From assembly GCF_029870595.1 (NCBI RefSeq), contig NZ_JAPDIR010000016.1, positions 44,149 to 108,148 on the forward strand: a DNA stretch of 64,000 bases. The letters run 5' to 3'. The position numbers and the translations under genes are program-made. A model generated the notes under the pieces. It was not told where the DNA came from, did not search any database, and saw only the letters and a list, made by a program, of their open reading frames with translations. Numbering within the stretch: position 1 is the stretch's first letter; every line of letters starts with the position of its first letter. This DNA comes from Sphingomonas sp. CBMAI 2297 (lineage in GTDB: Bacteria; Pseudomonadota; Alphaproteobacteria; Sphingomonadales; Sphingomonadaceae). This document shows positions 44,168 to 52,797 of this stretch, one piece after another.

Positions 44168-44392
44168 ATGATCGATCCCAGCGACTGCCCGAAATGCGGC
44201 GGCGGCTTCCGCGAAGGCTATGTCGCGGACCAGACTCGCATGGGCGCCGTGGCCAGCACCTGGGTCGAGGGCGCGCCGGTTGGGCTCCTGGCCGATATCA
44301 GCCGGGGCGGCACGGAGCGACATCAGATCAGAACCTGGCGCTGTGACGGCTGTGGCTATCTGGAGAGCTACGCGCCTAGCGCTCGCGCATGA
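44168..44392 (+). CDS. Small zinc-ribbon protein, unknown
   Basis: 74 residues starting at ATG 44168 after AGGAAGG. CPKCGGGF near the start and CDGCGYLESY near the end give two CxxC pairs for one zinc. The middle is polar. Its 3' end overlaps the convergent histidine kinase gene by 17 bases. No function is inferred. Confidence 0.75.
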   Translation: MIDPSDCPKCGGGFREGYVADQTRMGAVASTWVEGAPVGLLADISRGGTERHQIRTWRCDGCGYLESYAPSARA

Positions 44393-46847
44393 TCCGCTCG
44401 ACGCGGGCGGTGAGGTCGTCGACCGCGAAGGGCTTGGTCAGCACTTCCATGCCATGCTCGATATGGCCGTGGTTGAGCACCGCATTCTCGGCATAGCCGG
44501 TGACGAACAGCACCTTGAGCTCGGGTCGCGCCGCCCGCGCCGCATCCGCCACCTGGCGCCCGTTGAGCCCGCCCGGCAAGCCGACATCGGTGATCAGCAG
44601 GTCGATCCGTTCGGCGCTCTCCAGCAGCCTCAGGCCCGCCGGCCCGTCCGCCGCCTCCAGGCAGGAATAGCCGAGCTCGCCCAGCGCATCCACGATCAGC
44701 ATCCGCACCGTCGGCTCGTCATCGACCACCAGCACGATCTCGCCCTCATGGCTGGCCGGCGCCACGACATTGCCCGCCGCCGGCCCCGGCGCATCCTCGT
44801 CGCCCAGGTGCCGCGGCAGGTAGACGCACACCATCGTCCCCTGGCCCAGTTCGGAATAGATGCGGACCTGCCCATGGCTCTGGCGCGCGAAGCCATAGAC
44901 CATCGACAGCCCCAGGCCGGTCCCCTCGCCCAGGGGCTTGGTGGTGAAGAAGGGATCGAACACCCGGTCGAGTATCTCCTTCGCGATGCCGGTGCCGGTG
45001 TCGCTCACGCAGATGGTGACATATTGGCCCGGCTCCAGCCCCCGCTCACGCGCGGTGCGGTGATCGAGCCATTTGTTGCCCGTCTCGATGGTGATCCTGC
45101 CGCCGCCGGGCATCGCGTCGCGCGCGTTGATGCAGAGGTTCAGGATCGCGTTTTCCAGCTGGTTGGCATCGACCAGGGTGGGCCAGAGCCCACCCGCCGC
45201 GATGGTCTCCACTTCGATCGCCGGCCCCACCGTGCGCCGCACCAGCTCGACCAGGTCGGCGAGCAGCCGGTTGATCACCACCGCCTTGGGGGAAAGCGTC
45301 TGCCGCCGCGAGAAGGCGAGCAATCGGTGCGTCAACGCCGCAGCGCGCCGAGTCGCGCCCTGGCCCGCCGCGAGATATTTCTCCACCTCGCGGCCGCGTC
45401 CCTGCGACAGCCGCGTCCCGATCATCTCGAATGCCCCCGATATGCCGGCGAGCAGGTTGTTGAAGTCGTGCGCGATCCCGCCGGTGAGCTGCCCAACCGC
45501 TTCCATCTTCTGCGCCTGGCGCAACGCTTCCTCGGCCTGGCGCAGCCGCTCCTGCTCCTTCAGCCGCTCGCTCACGTCATAGACGAAGGAGAAGGCGCCG
45601 ATCTTGCGTCCGTCGGCGTCGCGCAGCGAGCTGAAGCGCTGCTCGTAGAAATGGAGCGCGCCATCGGGCGCTTCATATTCGATGATGTTCGAATAGCCGT
45701 CCTCGGCGAGCGCCCGCTCCCATACGCCGCGCACCTTGTCCTGGTGCACATGGCCGTCGAGCAGATCGACCTGCCGCGCGCCGATCTGGGGCTGCACCCC
45801 GAAGATCCGCTCGAACTCGACCGTCGCCGCGTGGTTCACGGCGATCCAGCGGCCTTCCATGTCGACTACCTGGACAAAGGCCTCGCTGCCATTGACGATA
45901 TCGGCGAGCACCGCGCGCTCGGCCAGCGCCTCGGCCACGCGCGCTTCCAGCGTGCGGTTGAGCGCAAGCAGGTCGTTTTCCGCCCGGCGCCGCCCGGTCA
46001 CGTCCTGGAACAGCACCGCCACCTGCCTGCGGCTGGGCGGTTCGATCCGGAAGGCCGACAGCGACAGATAGCGCCCGGTCGCCTCCAGCTCGCGCTCGAA
46101 GCGGATCGGATTGCCGGTGCGCAGCACATCGCCATAGCGCGCGACCCAATCGTCCGCTTCGTCCGACACCATCTCGCGCAGCCGCTGCCCCACCACGTCC
46201 GGGATGCCGGCGTGCAACGCATAGGCCGCATTGGCCTCGACATGGACATAGTCGCTCATCGGCCCATGCGGCCCGTCGAGGAACTCGATGATGCAAAAGC
46301 CCTCGCCCATCGTGTCGAACAGGGTGCGATAGCGCAGGTCCGTCTCGTCGCGCAGCTTGAGCTCGCGCCGAAGGTTCAGCTGGTGCATCACCTGGTGCCC
46401 GAGCACTTCGAGCGTGCGGCGCTGGAGCTCGGTGAGCGTCCGGGGCTTGGCGTCCAGCACGCACAGGGTCCCGATCGGCAGCCCCTCGGCAGTGCGCAGC
46501 TGGGCGCCCGCATAGAAGCGGATGTGCGAATCCCCGGCCACCAGCGGCGTCTCGGCGAAGCGCGGATCCTGCGAGGCGTCCGGAACGAGCATCAGCTCGT
46601 CCTGGAGCAATGCGCTCTCGCAGAACGACATGTCGCGATCCATGCCGAGCAGGTCCACGCCATGCGCCGCCTTGAAGAACAGGCGGTCGCTGCCCACGAA
46701 GCTCACCAGCGCGATCGGCGTCTCGCAGATGTCGGCCGCAAGCCGCACGACCTCGTCGAACGCCGGCTCGCGCGGCGTGTCGAGGATCTCATATACCTCC
46801 AGCGCTTGCAGCCGCAGCTGCTCGCGATCTTCTCGCTCGTCCGTCAT
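44376..46847 (-). CDS. Hybrid sensor histidine kinase/response regulator (GAF-PAS-PAS-HisKA-HATPase-REC)
   Basis: 823 residues without membrane segments, so a cytosolic sensor. GAF about 1-165; PAS about 172-290; PAS about 310-430; HisKA with phosphoacceptor His460 in GGIAHDFNNLLAG; HATPase about 550-690 with INARDAMPGGG and VSDTGTGIAKE; REC about 705-823 with Asp754 in LLITDVGLPGG. GAF and PAS ligands are unknown. No partner regulator gene is adjacent; a phosphotransfer protein would be needed. It converges with the zinc-ribbon gene. Confidence 0.93.
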   Translation of the reverse strand: MTDEREDREQLRLQALEVYEILDTPREPAFDEVVRLAADICETPIALVSFVGSDRLFFKAAHGVDLLGMDRDMSFCESALLQDELMLVPDASQDPRFAETPLVAGDSHIRFYAGAQLRTAEGLPIGTLCVLDAKPRTLTELQRRTLEVLGHQVMHQLNLRRELKLRDETDLRYRTLFDTMGEGFCIIEFLDGPHGPMSDYVHVEANAAYALHAGIPDVVGQRLREMVSDEADDWVARYGDVLRTGNPIRFERELEATGRYLSLSAFRIEPPSRRQVAVLFQDVTGRRRAENDLLALNRTLEARVAEALAERAVLADIVNGSEAFVQVVDMEGRWIAVNHAATVEFERIFGVQPQIGARQVDLLDGHVHQDKVRGVWERALAEDGYSNIIEYEAPDGALHFYEQRFSSLRDADGRKIGAFSFVYDVSERLKEQERLRQAEEALRQAQKMEAVGQLTGGIAHDFNNLLAGISGAFEMIGTRLSQGRGREVEKYLAAGQGATRRAAALTHRLLAFSRRQTLSPKAVVINRLLADLVELVRRTVGPAIEVETIAAGGLWPTLVDANQLENAILNLCINARDAMPGGGRITIETGNKWLDHRTARERGLEPGQYVTICVSDTGTGIAKEILDRVFDPFFTTKPLGEGTGLGLSMVYGFARQSHGQVRIYSELGQGTMVCVYLPRHLGDEDAPGPAAGNVVAPASHEGEIVLVVDDEPTVRMLIVDALGELGYSCLEAADGPAGLRLLESAERIDLLITDVGLPGGLNGRQVADAARAARPELKVLFVTGYAENAVLNHGHIEHGMEVLTKPFAVDDLTARVERIMRER

Positions 46848-46944
46848 CAGGCCGGATCGCCGCCCTTATCCCCGCGCGCCCCGTCGGCCGCGCGTTGCTA
46901 AGACGCATCTTGCCCGATTTTGTTTCGTCGCGCGAACGAAAGCG

Positions 46945-48438
46945 TCAATAGCCGCCCGGCGCCAGGTCGCTGAACTTGGTGAACTGGCGGTCGAAACGCA
47001 GGTCGACGGTGCCGGTGGCGCCGTGACGCTGCTTGGCGATGATCACGCTCGCCTTGTTCGCCACCTGGAGCTGATGGTCGTGCCAGGCCTGGTATTTGGC
47101 GATCTCGTCGGGCGTCGAATTGCCGTCCGGGGCCTTGGGCGCCTTGAAGTCGTGATAATATTCGTCGCGGTACACGAACAGCACGATATCGGCGTCCTGC
47201 TCGATCGAGCCCGATTCGCGCAGGTCCGAAAGCTGCGGCCGCTTGTCCTCGCGGCTTTCCACCGCGCGGCTGAGCTGGGAAAGCGCCAGCACCGGCACGT
47301 GCAGCTCCTTGGCCAGCGTCTTCAGGCCGCGGCTGATCTCCGAGATTTCCTGCACGCGCCCGTCGCCCGAAGCCTTGGCCGAGCCGGTGAGCAGCTGGAG
47401 ATAGTCGACCACCACGAAGCCGATCTTGTGCTGGCGCTTCAGCCGCCGCGCGCGAGTGCGCAGCGCGGCGATGGTGAGGCCGGGCGTATCGTCGATATAG
47501 AGCGGCAGCCGCTCCAGATCGCCCGCCGCCCGCGCGAACTTCATGAACTCGGGCCCCGAGATATTGCCCGTGCGCAGCTTCTCCGACGAAACCTCGGACT
47601 GTTCGGACAGGATGCGCAGCGCCAGCTGGTCGGCCGACATTTCGAGGCTGAAAAAGGCCACCGGCGCGCCGATCGACTTCTCCTCGGGGATGCCGGCCTC
47701 CATGTCGTCGAGATAGCGCTTGGCCGCATTGAACGCCATGTTGGTGGCAAGCGAGGTCTTGCCCATGCCCGGGCGCCCGGCGAGGATCAGCAGGTCCGAT
47801 CGGTTGAGGCCGCCGGTCATCGCGTTGAAGTCGGTCAGGCCCGAGGTGATGCCCGAAACGCTGCCGCCGGAATTCATCGCCCGCTCGGTATGGCGCACCG
47901 CCACTGTCGCCGCACGAGTGAAGCTCTTGGCGCCGGTATCCTCGCCGCCCTTCTCCGCCACTTCGTAGAGCTTGAGCTCCGCCTGCTCGATCTGCTTGGC
48001 CGGATTGATCTCCTGGCTGGTATCGAGCGCATTGTCGACGAGCGCGCGGCCCACGCCCACCAGCGCGCGCAGCATGGCTAGATCATAGACCTGGTCCGCG
48101 AACGCCCGCGCGCCGATCAGGCTGGCCGGATTGCCGGTCAGCTGCGCCAGATAGGCCGGGCCGCCCAGCTCCTTCATCGCCGCGTCGGCCGTGAACAGCG
48201 GCTTGAGCGTCACCGGCGTCGCCAGCCGGTTGTCGCCCACCAGCGTGGCGATCGCGTCGTAGATCCGCCCATGCAGCGGCTCGAAGAAATGCTCGGGCCG
48301 CAGCTTCTGGAGGACATCCTCCGCGACTCGGTTGTCGATCATCATCGCGCCGAGCAGCGCCGCTTCCGCCTCCACGTTCGCGGGCAGGCTCAGGCCCTCG
48401 GGAGAATCGGGAATCGGAAGGGGGATAGGCTGGGCCAT
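46945..48438 (-). CDS. dnaB: Replicative DNA helicase DnaB
   Basis: 497 residues, hexameric 5'-3' helicase of the replication fork. The N-terminal domain (about 15-120) includes NVEAEAALLGAMMIDNRVAEDVL. The RecA-like domain has Walker A AGRPGMGKTSLATNM and Walker B VVVDYLQLLTG, then ALSQLSRAVESREDKRPQLSDLRESGSIEQDADI. ATG 48438 follows AGGAGAG. A further upstream extension of the frame lacks support. It is divergent from the UPF0262 gene across 81 bases. Confidence 0.96.
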   Translation of the reverse strand: MAQPIPLPIPDSPEGLSLPANVEAEAALLGAMMIDNRVAEDVLQKLRPEHFFEPLHGRIYDAIATLVGDNRLATPVTLKPLFTADAAMKELGGPAYLAQLTGNPASLIGARAFADQVYDLAMLRALVGVGRALVDNALDTSQEINPAKQIEQAELKLYEVAEKGGEDTGAKSFTRAATVAVRHTERAMNSGGSVSGITSGLTDFNAMTGGLNRSDLLILAGRPGMGKTSLATNMAFNAAKRYLDDMEAGIPEEKSIGAPVAFFSLEMSADQLALRILSEQSEVSSEKLRTGNISGPEFMKFARAAGDLERLPLYIDDTPGLTIAALRTRARRLKRQHKIGFVVVDYLQLLTGSAKASGDGRVQEISEISRGLKTLAKELHVPVLALSQLSRAVESREDKRPQLSDLRESGSIEQDADIVLFVYRDEYYHDFKAPKAPDGNSTPDEIAKYQAWHDHQLQVANKASVIIAKQRHGATGTVDLRFDRQFTKFSDLAPGGY

Positions 48439-48519
48439 GACTCTCCTGTGACGCGCCCATTCGGCGGCATCAACGTTGCGTGCTTGTGGATAACGGGCAT
48501 GACCGGATAGGAGCCGGTC

Positions 48520-49002
48520 ATGGCCGATCCGCGCATCATAGACGTGACGCTCGACGAACGCACTATCCTTTGGCGCTCGGCGGATATCGAGCAGGAGCGC
48601 CGGATCGCGATCTTCGACCTGCTCGAGGAGAACAGCTTCGCCCCGCAGCGCCCGCAGGCGGACGGCTATGCTGGCCCCTACAAGCTCCACCTGGCGGTGC
48701 AGGAAGGGCGCCTGGCGCTGGAAATCAAGCGCGAGGACGGGTCCCTGCAAGAGGCGTTGATCCTCGGCCTCGCCGCCTTCCGCCGCCCGATCCGCGATTA
48801 CTTCGCCATCTGCGACAGCTATTATGCCGCGATTCGCAACGCCACTCCCGCCCAGATCGAGACCGTCGACATGGCGCGGCGCGGCATCCACAACGACGCG
48901 GCGTCGCTGCTCAAGGAACGGCTGGAAGGCAAGATCGACGTGGATTTCGACACTGCCCGCCGCCTGTTCACGCTGATCTGCGTGCTCCACATCAAGGGTT
49001 AA
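48520..49002 (+). CDS. UPF0262 family protein
   Basis: 160 residues, soluble. IIDVTLDERTILWRSADIEQERRIAIFDLLEENSF and LALEIKREDGSLQEALILGLAAFRRPIRDYFAICDSYY are hallmarks of UPF0262, a family confined to alphaproteobacteria and of unknown function. It ends exactly at a large inverted-repeat element. TAGGAG lies ahead of the ATG. Confidence 0.92.
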   Translation: MADPRIIDVTLDERTILWRSADIEQERRIAIFDLLEENSFAPQRPQADGYAGPYKLHLAVQEGRLALEIKREDGSLQEALILGLAAFRRPIRDYFAICDSYYAAIRNATPAQIETVDMARRGIHNDAASLLKERLEGKIDVDFDTARRLFTLICVLHIKG

Positions 49003-49188
49003 GGGGCCTGCAGCGGGTGCTAGAGGGAGTCGAGACGGGTCGGCATTTGTCGTCTGGCGAGGAGCCAGTAGGGAGCGATGCGCCATGCATCGTGGCTGAC
49101 GATGCGACGACATCCAGGCGGCAAGGGCAGAGCCGCCGCTTCGCGGTCGCCCATGGCGCGTCCCTCTCCAACACCGGTTGCAGGCCCT
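49003..49188. other. 186-bp element with terminal inverted repeats; contains a minus-strand 44-codon frame
   Basis: Left arm 49003-49029 and right arm 49161-49188 are inverted copies with few mismatches (GGGCCTGCA against TGCAGGCCC; GGTG against CACC; GAGGGA against TCCCTC). Internal hairpins include CTGGC-GAGGA-GCCAG (49053-49067), GCGATGC/GCATCGT (49075-49093) and GGCGGC/GCCGCC (49118-49138). It exactly fills the gap between the UPF0262 stop and the GH25 start. The minus strand has a frame 49020-49154 starting MGDREAAALPLPPG, stop in the left arm. It may be a MITE or a structured RNA. Confidence 0.6.
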
Positions 49189-49190
49189 AA

Positions 49191-49883
49191 GTGCACATAC
49201 GCGTTCTCGCGCGCCGGCTGCGTTTCGTCGTGCCGGGGCTGATCCTCCTGGGCCTGCTCGGCTGGAGCGCCTGGCTGTTCGCCTCGCGCTGGCGCCCCGC
49301 CCCGAGCGATTTCCCCGTGCAGGGAATCGACGTCTCCGAAGAAACCGGGCCGATCGAATGGTGGACCGCCAAGAAGGCCGGGATCGACTTCGCCTATATC
49401 CGTGCCACCACCGGCGCCGATGCGCGCGACCTGCGCTTCCCCGAGAATTGGCGCTGGACCTTCGAGGCCGGCATCCGCCGCGGCGCGCTCCACGTCTATT
49501 CGCTATGCCAGCTCGCCGCCGACCAGTCGGGCAATTTCATGACGACGGTGCCGCGCTCGGACGATCAGCTGCCGCCCGCGGTGGAGATCGACTTCCAGCC
49601 CGATTGCCCCGCCCGGCCCGAGCGCCAGGTGGTGCTCGGCGAGCTCGGCCGTTTCCTGCACGATGTCGAAACCCATATCGGCAAGCCGGCGATCCTGATG
49701 GTATCGAGCCGCGTCGAGAGCGAATATCGCCTCAGCGACGCCTTTCCGCGCCTGCTCTGGGCGCGCCAGGCCTTCTTCCCCCCCTCGTATTTCGCGCGGC
49801 CATGGTCGATATGGCAGGCAACGCGCCACCGCCGCATCGAAGGCGTCGGCGCTCCGGTCAATTGGGACGTGATGGCGAAATGA
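49191..49883 (+). CDS. Membrane-anchored glycoside hydrolase family 25 (lysozyme-like)
   Basis: 230 residues from GTG 49191. One N-terminal anchor (about 10-30, FVVPGLILLGLLGWSAWLFA) puts the enzyme in the periplasm. The GH25 barrel follows: PVQGIDVSEETGPIEWWTAKKAG with the first catalytic Asp region and IDFAYIRATTG. The usual DxE pair reads VEIDF, so the acidic order differs from the typical enzyme and activity is uncertain. It cleaves peptidoglycan if active. Its stop overlaps the cdd start (ATGA). Confidence 0.85.
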   Translation: MHIRVLARRLRFVVPGLILLGLLGWSAWLFASRWRPAPSDFPVQGIDVSEETGPIEWWTAKKAGIDFAYIRATTGADARDLRFPENWRWTFEAGIRRGALHVYSLCQLAADQSGNFMTTVPRSDDQLPPAVEIDFQPDCPARPERQVVLGELGRFLHDVETHIGKPAILMVSSRVESEYRLSDAFPRLLWARQAFFPPSYFARPWSIWQATRHRRIEGVGAPVNWDVMAK

Positions 49884-50320
49884 GCGAAGTAAACCCCCAG
49901 GCACTGATCGAGGCCGCACGCGAGGCTTCGAGACACGCCTATGCCCCCTATTCGAATTTCGCGGTCGGCGCCGCGGTGCTGCTCTCGGACGGGACCGTGG
50001 TGACCGGCGCCAATTTCGAGAATGCGAGCTACGGCCTGTCGCTCTGCGCCGAGACGGTGGCGCTGGCCAAGACGAGCAGCGAGGGGCGCCTGGCGGACGT
50101 CGTCGCGATCGGTGTGATCGGCGGCCGGATGGGCCATGCCGACACCGCGCCGGTCAGCCCGTGCGGCCGCTGCCGCCAGATCATCAACGAAGCCGCCCAG
50201 GTCGGCGGACGCGACCTGCCGGTGTTCTGCGGCGGTACGACGGGAGACGAGATCGCGCGCTATACGCTCTCGCAGCTGCTTCCGGCGGCGTTCGGGCCGA
50301 AGGACCTGGGGCTGGCCTGA
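49880..50320 (+). CDS. cdd: Cytidine deaminase
   Basis: 146 residues of the homotetrameric type. Cytidine and deoxycytidine are converted to uridines for salvage. The zinc ligands and proton shuttle are in GLSLCAETVAL (CAE) and VSPCGRCRQII (PCxxC). APYSNFAVGAAVL and NFENASYG hold the substrate. It overlaps the GH25 gene, and dcd lies 824 bases downstream, so pyrimidine metabolism genes are loosely grouped. Confidence 0.95.
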   Translation: MSEVNPQALIEAAREASRHAYAPYSNFAVGAAVLLSDGTVVTGANFENASYGLSLCAETVALAKTSSEGRLADVVAIGVIGGRMGHADTAPVSPCGRCRQIINEAAQVGGRDLPVFCGGTTGDEIARYTLSQLLPAAFGPKDLGLA

Positions 50321-51144
50321 GGCAGGCCTGGCTTCCGATCCGTGGATCCATCATCCCCGCATGGGCAGGGATCCAGCCAGTCGCGGCGTATCGGCCCGCC
50401 GCGCGGACGCTCTCCGCAGAGAAAACAGAGCCTTCCCGCACCTGCGCCGCTCCCGGCCCCGGAACCCCGTCCGCTGACGCTGCCTTCCGGCACCATCCGC
50501 TCCCACAGCCGGAATGGATCCCCGCCTGCGCGGGGATGGTGCGGTTTGCTGAGTGAGGCGTGACCCCAGGTTGGGAACTCCTATCCCTTCAGCTGTCATC
50601 TTCCTTCAACCGTCATCCCCGCGCAGGCGGGGATCCAGGGCCAGGAGCAATGGTCGCGAGGCTGGTTTTGCACCTCCGGTAACCCTGCACGCGATTGCTT
50701 CGATTGCCCCGTGCTACCCTGGATCGCCGGCTCCGCACGGATAAGCCAAGCAGGTTCAACGGCTCGTTTGCGCTCTCACCCCAGGTCTCGAACTCATATG
50801 AAGCGTTGATCCGCGTGGCGGCGGGGCTCTCATTTCGTCATCCCCCGCGAAAACGGCGATCGATCCGCTGGACCGGCCCCGGGCTTCACCGGCATATTTC
50901 GGAGAGCACATGCGATGGGTCTCCCTTCTCGCAGGGCTGAAGGTCAACCCCCAACCCCGGCCGGCCCGTCTTCCCGCGCAGTCCACGCGGAAGCAAGCTT
51001 CCGCTCCTGCCCGTCGCGCGGCGCCGCCTCTGCAATGCCCTGTCCCTGTGGATCGATCGCATCCTTCCGCTCGCGGCATGCACGGGCGCACCCCGGGCGC
51101 GACGGGGACTTGCCCTGCCGCCCGCTTCCGGCAAAACCGGCGCC
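50321..51144. other. Intergenic region with several REP-like units, no gene seen
   Basis: REP units related to those at 26690 lie at 50348-50378 and inverted at 50516-50541, with a third at 50611-50643 and a decayed one near 50713-50728. Short open frames here lack ribosome sites and sensible composition. The last 200 bases before dcd should carry its promoter, but no convincing pair of hexamers was found. Confidence 0.65.
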
Positions 51145-51696
51145 ATGATCCTTTCAGACCGCTGGATTCGCGAACAGGCCCTCTCCACCGGGATGATCGA
51201 GCCCTTTGTCGAGGCCCAGCGCCGCGAAGGCTGCATCAGCTACGGCCTCAGCTCCTATGGCTATGACGCGCGCGTCGCCGACGAGTTCAAGATCTTCACC
51301 AATGTCGATTCGGCGGTGGTCGATCCCAAGGATTTCGCGGCGAACAGCTTCGTCGATCGCAAGACCGACGTCTGCATCATCCCGCCCAACAGCTTCGCCC
51401 TGGCCCGCACCGTGGAATATTTCCGCATCCCGCGCGACACGCTGGTCATCTGCCTCGGCAAATCGACCTATGCCCGCTGCGGGATCATCGTGAACGTGAC
51501 GCCGCTGGAGCCCGAATGGGAGGGGCATGTCACGCTCGAATTCTCGAACACCACGCCGCTCCCCGCCAAGATCTATGCGAACGAGGGCGCGTGCCAGTTC
51601 CTGTTCCTCAAGGGCGACCAGCCCTGCGAGACCAGCTACGCCGATCGCGCGGGCAAATATATGGGCCAGCGCGGCGTCACCCTGCCGCGGCTCTGA
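51145..51696 (+). CDS. dcd: dCTP deaminase
   Basis: 183 residues of the homotrimeric dUTPase superfamily; makes dUTP from dCTP on the route to dTMP. The start ILSDRWIREQA, then GCISYGLSSYGYDARVA, CLGKSTYARCGIIVNVTPLEPEWEGHVTLEFSNTTPLPAKIYANEGACQFLF, and the final GKYMGQRGVTLPRL tail make a secure match. All residues expected of the monofunctional enzyme seem in place. Confidence 0.96.
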   Translation: MILSDRWIREQALSTGMIEPFVEAQRREGCISYGLSSYGYDARVADEFKIFTNVDSAVVDPKDFAANSFVDRKTDVCIIPPNSFALARTVEYFRIPRDTLVICLGKSTYARCGIIVNVTPLEPEWEGHVTLEFSNTTPLPAKIYANEGACQFLFLKGDQPCETSYADRAGKYMGQRGVTLPRL

Positions 51697-51789
51697 GGCC
51701 GATCCGGACATGAAATCGGCGCCGCGATGGGCGGCGCCGCTGGTTCGCCGCCGGCCGCGCCTCACGCAGCCGGGCGGCGGAAAACGGGT

Positions 51790-52155
51790 TCAGCGCGCGC
51801 TCAGCTGGAGCGCACGGATGTGCTGAAGCCCCTTGTTGGCGATCGCGTGCGAGGTCGACACGCGGTCGGCCGAAAGGTCCATCTCGAAATCGCGCTGCTG
51901 GAGCACCCGCAGATAGAGCGCCCGCGCCTGGGACGTCCGTCCGGTCTGCGCATAGACCGCCGCGAGATTGAGCAGCAGTTCGGGCTGGTCGGGATCGAGG
52001 CGAAGCCGGCTGTTGAGCTGCGCTTCGGCCTTCGAGAAATTGCCGTCGAAGATCGCGGCACTTGCGACGGGATCCCCGTTGTCACGCTGGGCCTGCGCCG
52101 GAAACGCGGCGAGCGCGAACGGGGCGACGGCAAGGACAATGAGCGCGATGCGCAT
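51790..52155 (-). CDS. Exported TPR protein
   Basis: 121 residues; signal peptide MRIALIVLAVAPFALAAFPAQA. The mature chain holds about two tetratricopeptide-like units (SKAEAQLNSRLRLDPDQPELLLNLAAVYAQTGRTSQARALYLRVLQ). It lies beyond an intrinsic terminator that ends the exb operon, so it has its own promoter. The start at 52155 is the ATG directly before the signal peptide; longer frames to 52275 have no support. Confidence 0.8.
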   Translation of the reverse strand: MRIALIVLAVAPFALAAFPAQAQRDNGDPVASAAIFDGNFSKAEAQLNSRLRLDPDQPELLLNLAAVYAQTGRTSQARALYLRVLQQRDFEMDLSADRVSTSHAIANKGLQHIRALQLSAR

Positions 52156-52272
52156 AACTCCTACTCCTTCTGTTACGTCACGAAGACAGTTTCGTGACTC
52201 TTTGAAGACAATAGTGTTACACTTCCGCGTCACGCATACAAGCCACTTGTCGCCCGCGGCCTGGCTCCGGGA

Positions 52273-52304
52273 CAAAAAGAAAGGCGGCCCCGAAGGACCG
52301 CCTT
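52273..52304 (-). terminator. Intrinsic terminator of the tonB-exb operon
   Basis: Read on the minus strand, GGCGGTCC and GGGCCGCC form an eight-base stem with a TTCG loop, followed by TTTCTTTTT. It lies 40 bases past the second exbD stop. Confidence 0.85.
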
Positions 52305-52343
52305 CCCTTGTCTCAAATCCGGCCTCGCTGGGGAGGCGGCGGA

Positions 52344-52772
52344 TCAGAAATCGTTACGATACTGCTCGTTGCCGACGAAGCCGAGCTTGTTCACGTTCGC
52401 GCGCTTGATGATCGCGAGAACACGGTCGACGACTTCGTAGCGCGTCTGCGGGTCGGGCTGGAAGTGCAGCTCCGGCTCCGGCGACATCTGCAGCGTCTGA
52501 TCCAGATACTGGCGCAGCGTCACGTCGTCGATCGGCGCGCTGTTCCAGTAAACCTGGCCCTGCGCATCGATATAGACCTTGTTCTTTTCCGGCTCGACGA
52601 TGTTCTGCGGCCTGCTGTTCGACTGCGGAAGGTCGACCTTCACAGCATGCGTCTGAATCGGGATCGTCATGATGATCATGATCAGGAGCACCAACATGAC
52701 GTCGATCAGCGGCGTCGTGTTGATTTCCATCATCGGGCCGTCGTCACCGCCGCCGCCCACGCTCATACCCAT
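52344..52772 (-). CDS. exbD: Biopolymer transport protein ExbD (second copy)
   Basis: 142 residues. One N-terminal membrane helix (about 22-41, LIDVMLVLLIMIIMTIPIQ) carries the conserved proton-path Asp in PLIDVMLVLL. The periplasmic domain binds the cell wall or TonB. N-terminal MGMSVGGGGDDGPMMEINTTPLIDV is the family start. It is the last of four ton genes; a separate ExbD is encoded 25 bases upstream, and the two differ clearly, so they are not a recent duplication. Confidence 0.92.
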   Translation of the reverse strand: MGMSVGGGGDDGPMMEINTTPLIDVMLVLLIMIIMTIPIQTHAVKVDLPQSNSRPQNIVEPEKNKVYIDAQGQVYWNSAPIDDVTLRQYLDQTLQMSPEPELHFQPDPQTRYEVVDRVLAIIKRANVNKLGFVGNEQYRNDF

Positions 52773-52797
52773 AGTCTAAACTCCTTTGAGCAGGCCG

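Noticed and set aside
44220..46901. Long plus-strand open frame opposite the histidine kinase gene
   Set aside because: Shadow frame; the kinase on the minus strand is complete with phospho-His, ATPase and receiver motifs.
49003..49188. 6S RNA or tmRNA interpretation of the inverted-repeat element
   Set aside because: No recognisable conserved tmRNA or 6S core bases and no ygfA/zapA context; kept only as a generic structured element.
50553..51091. Short open frames between cdd and dcd on both strands
   Set aside because: Run through REP units, lack ribosome sites and show no protein-like composition.
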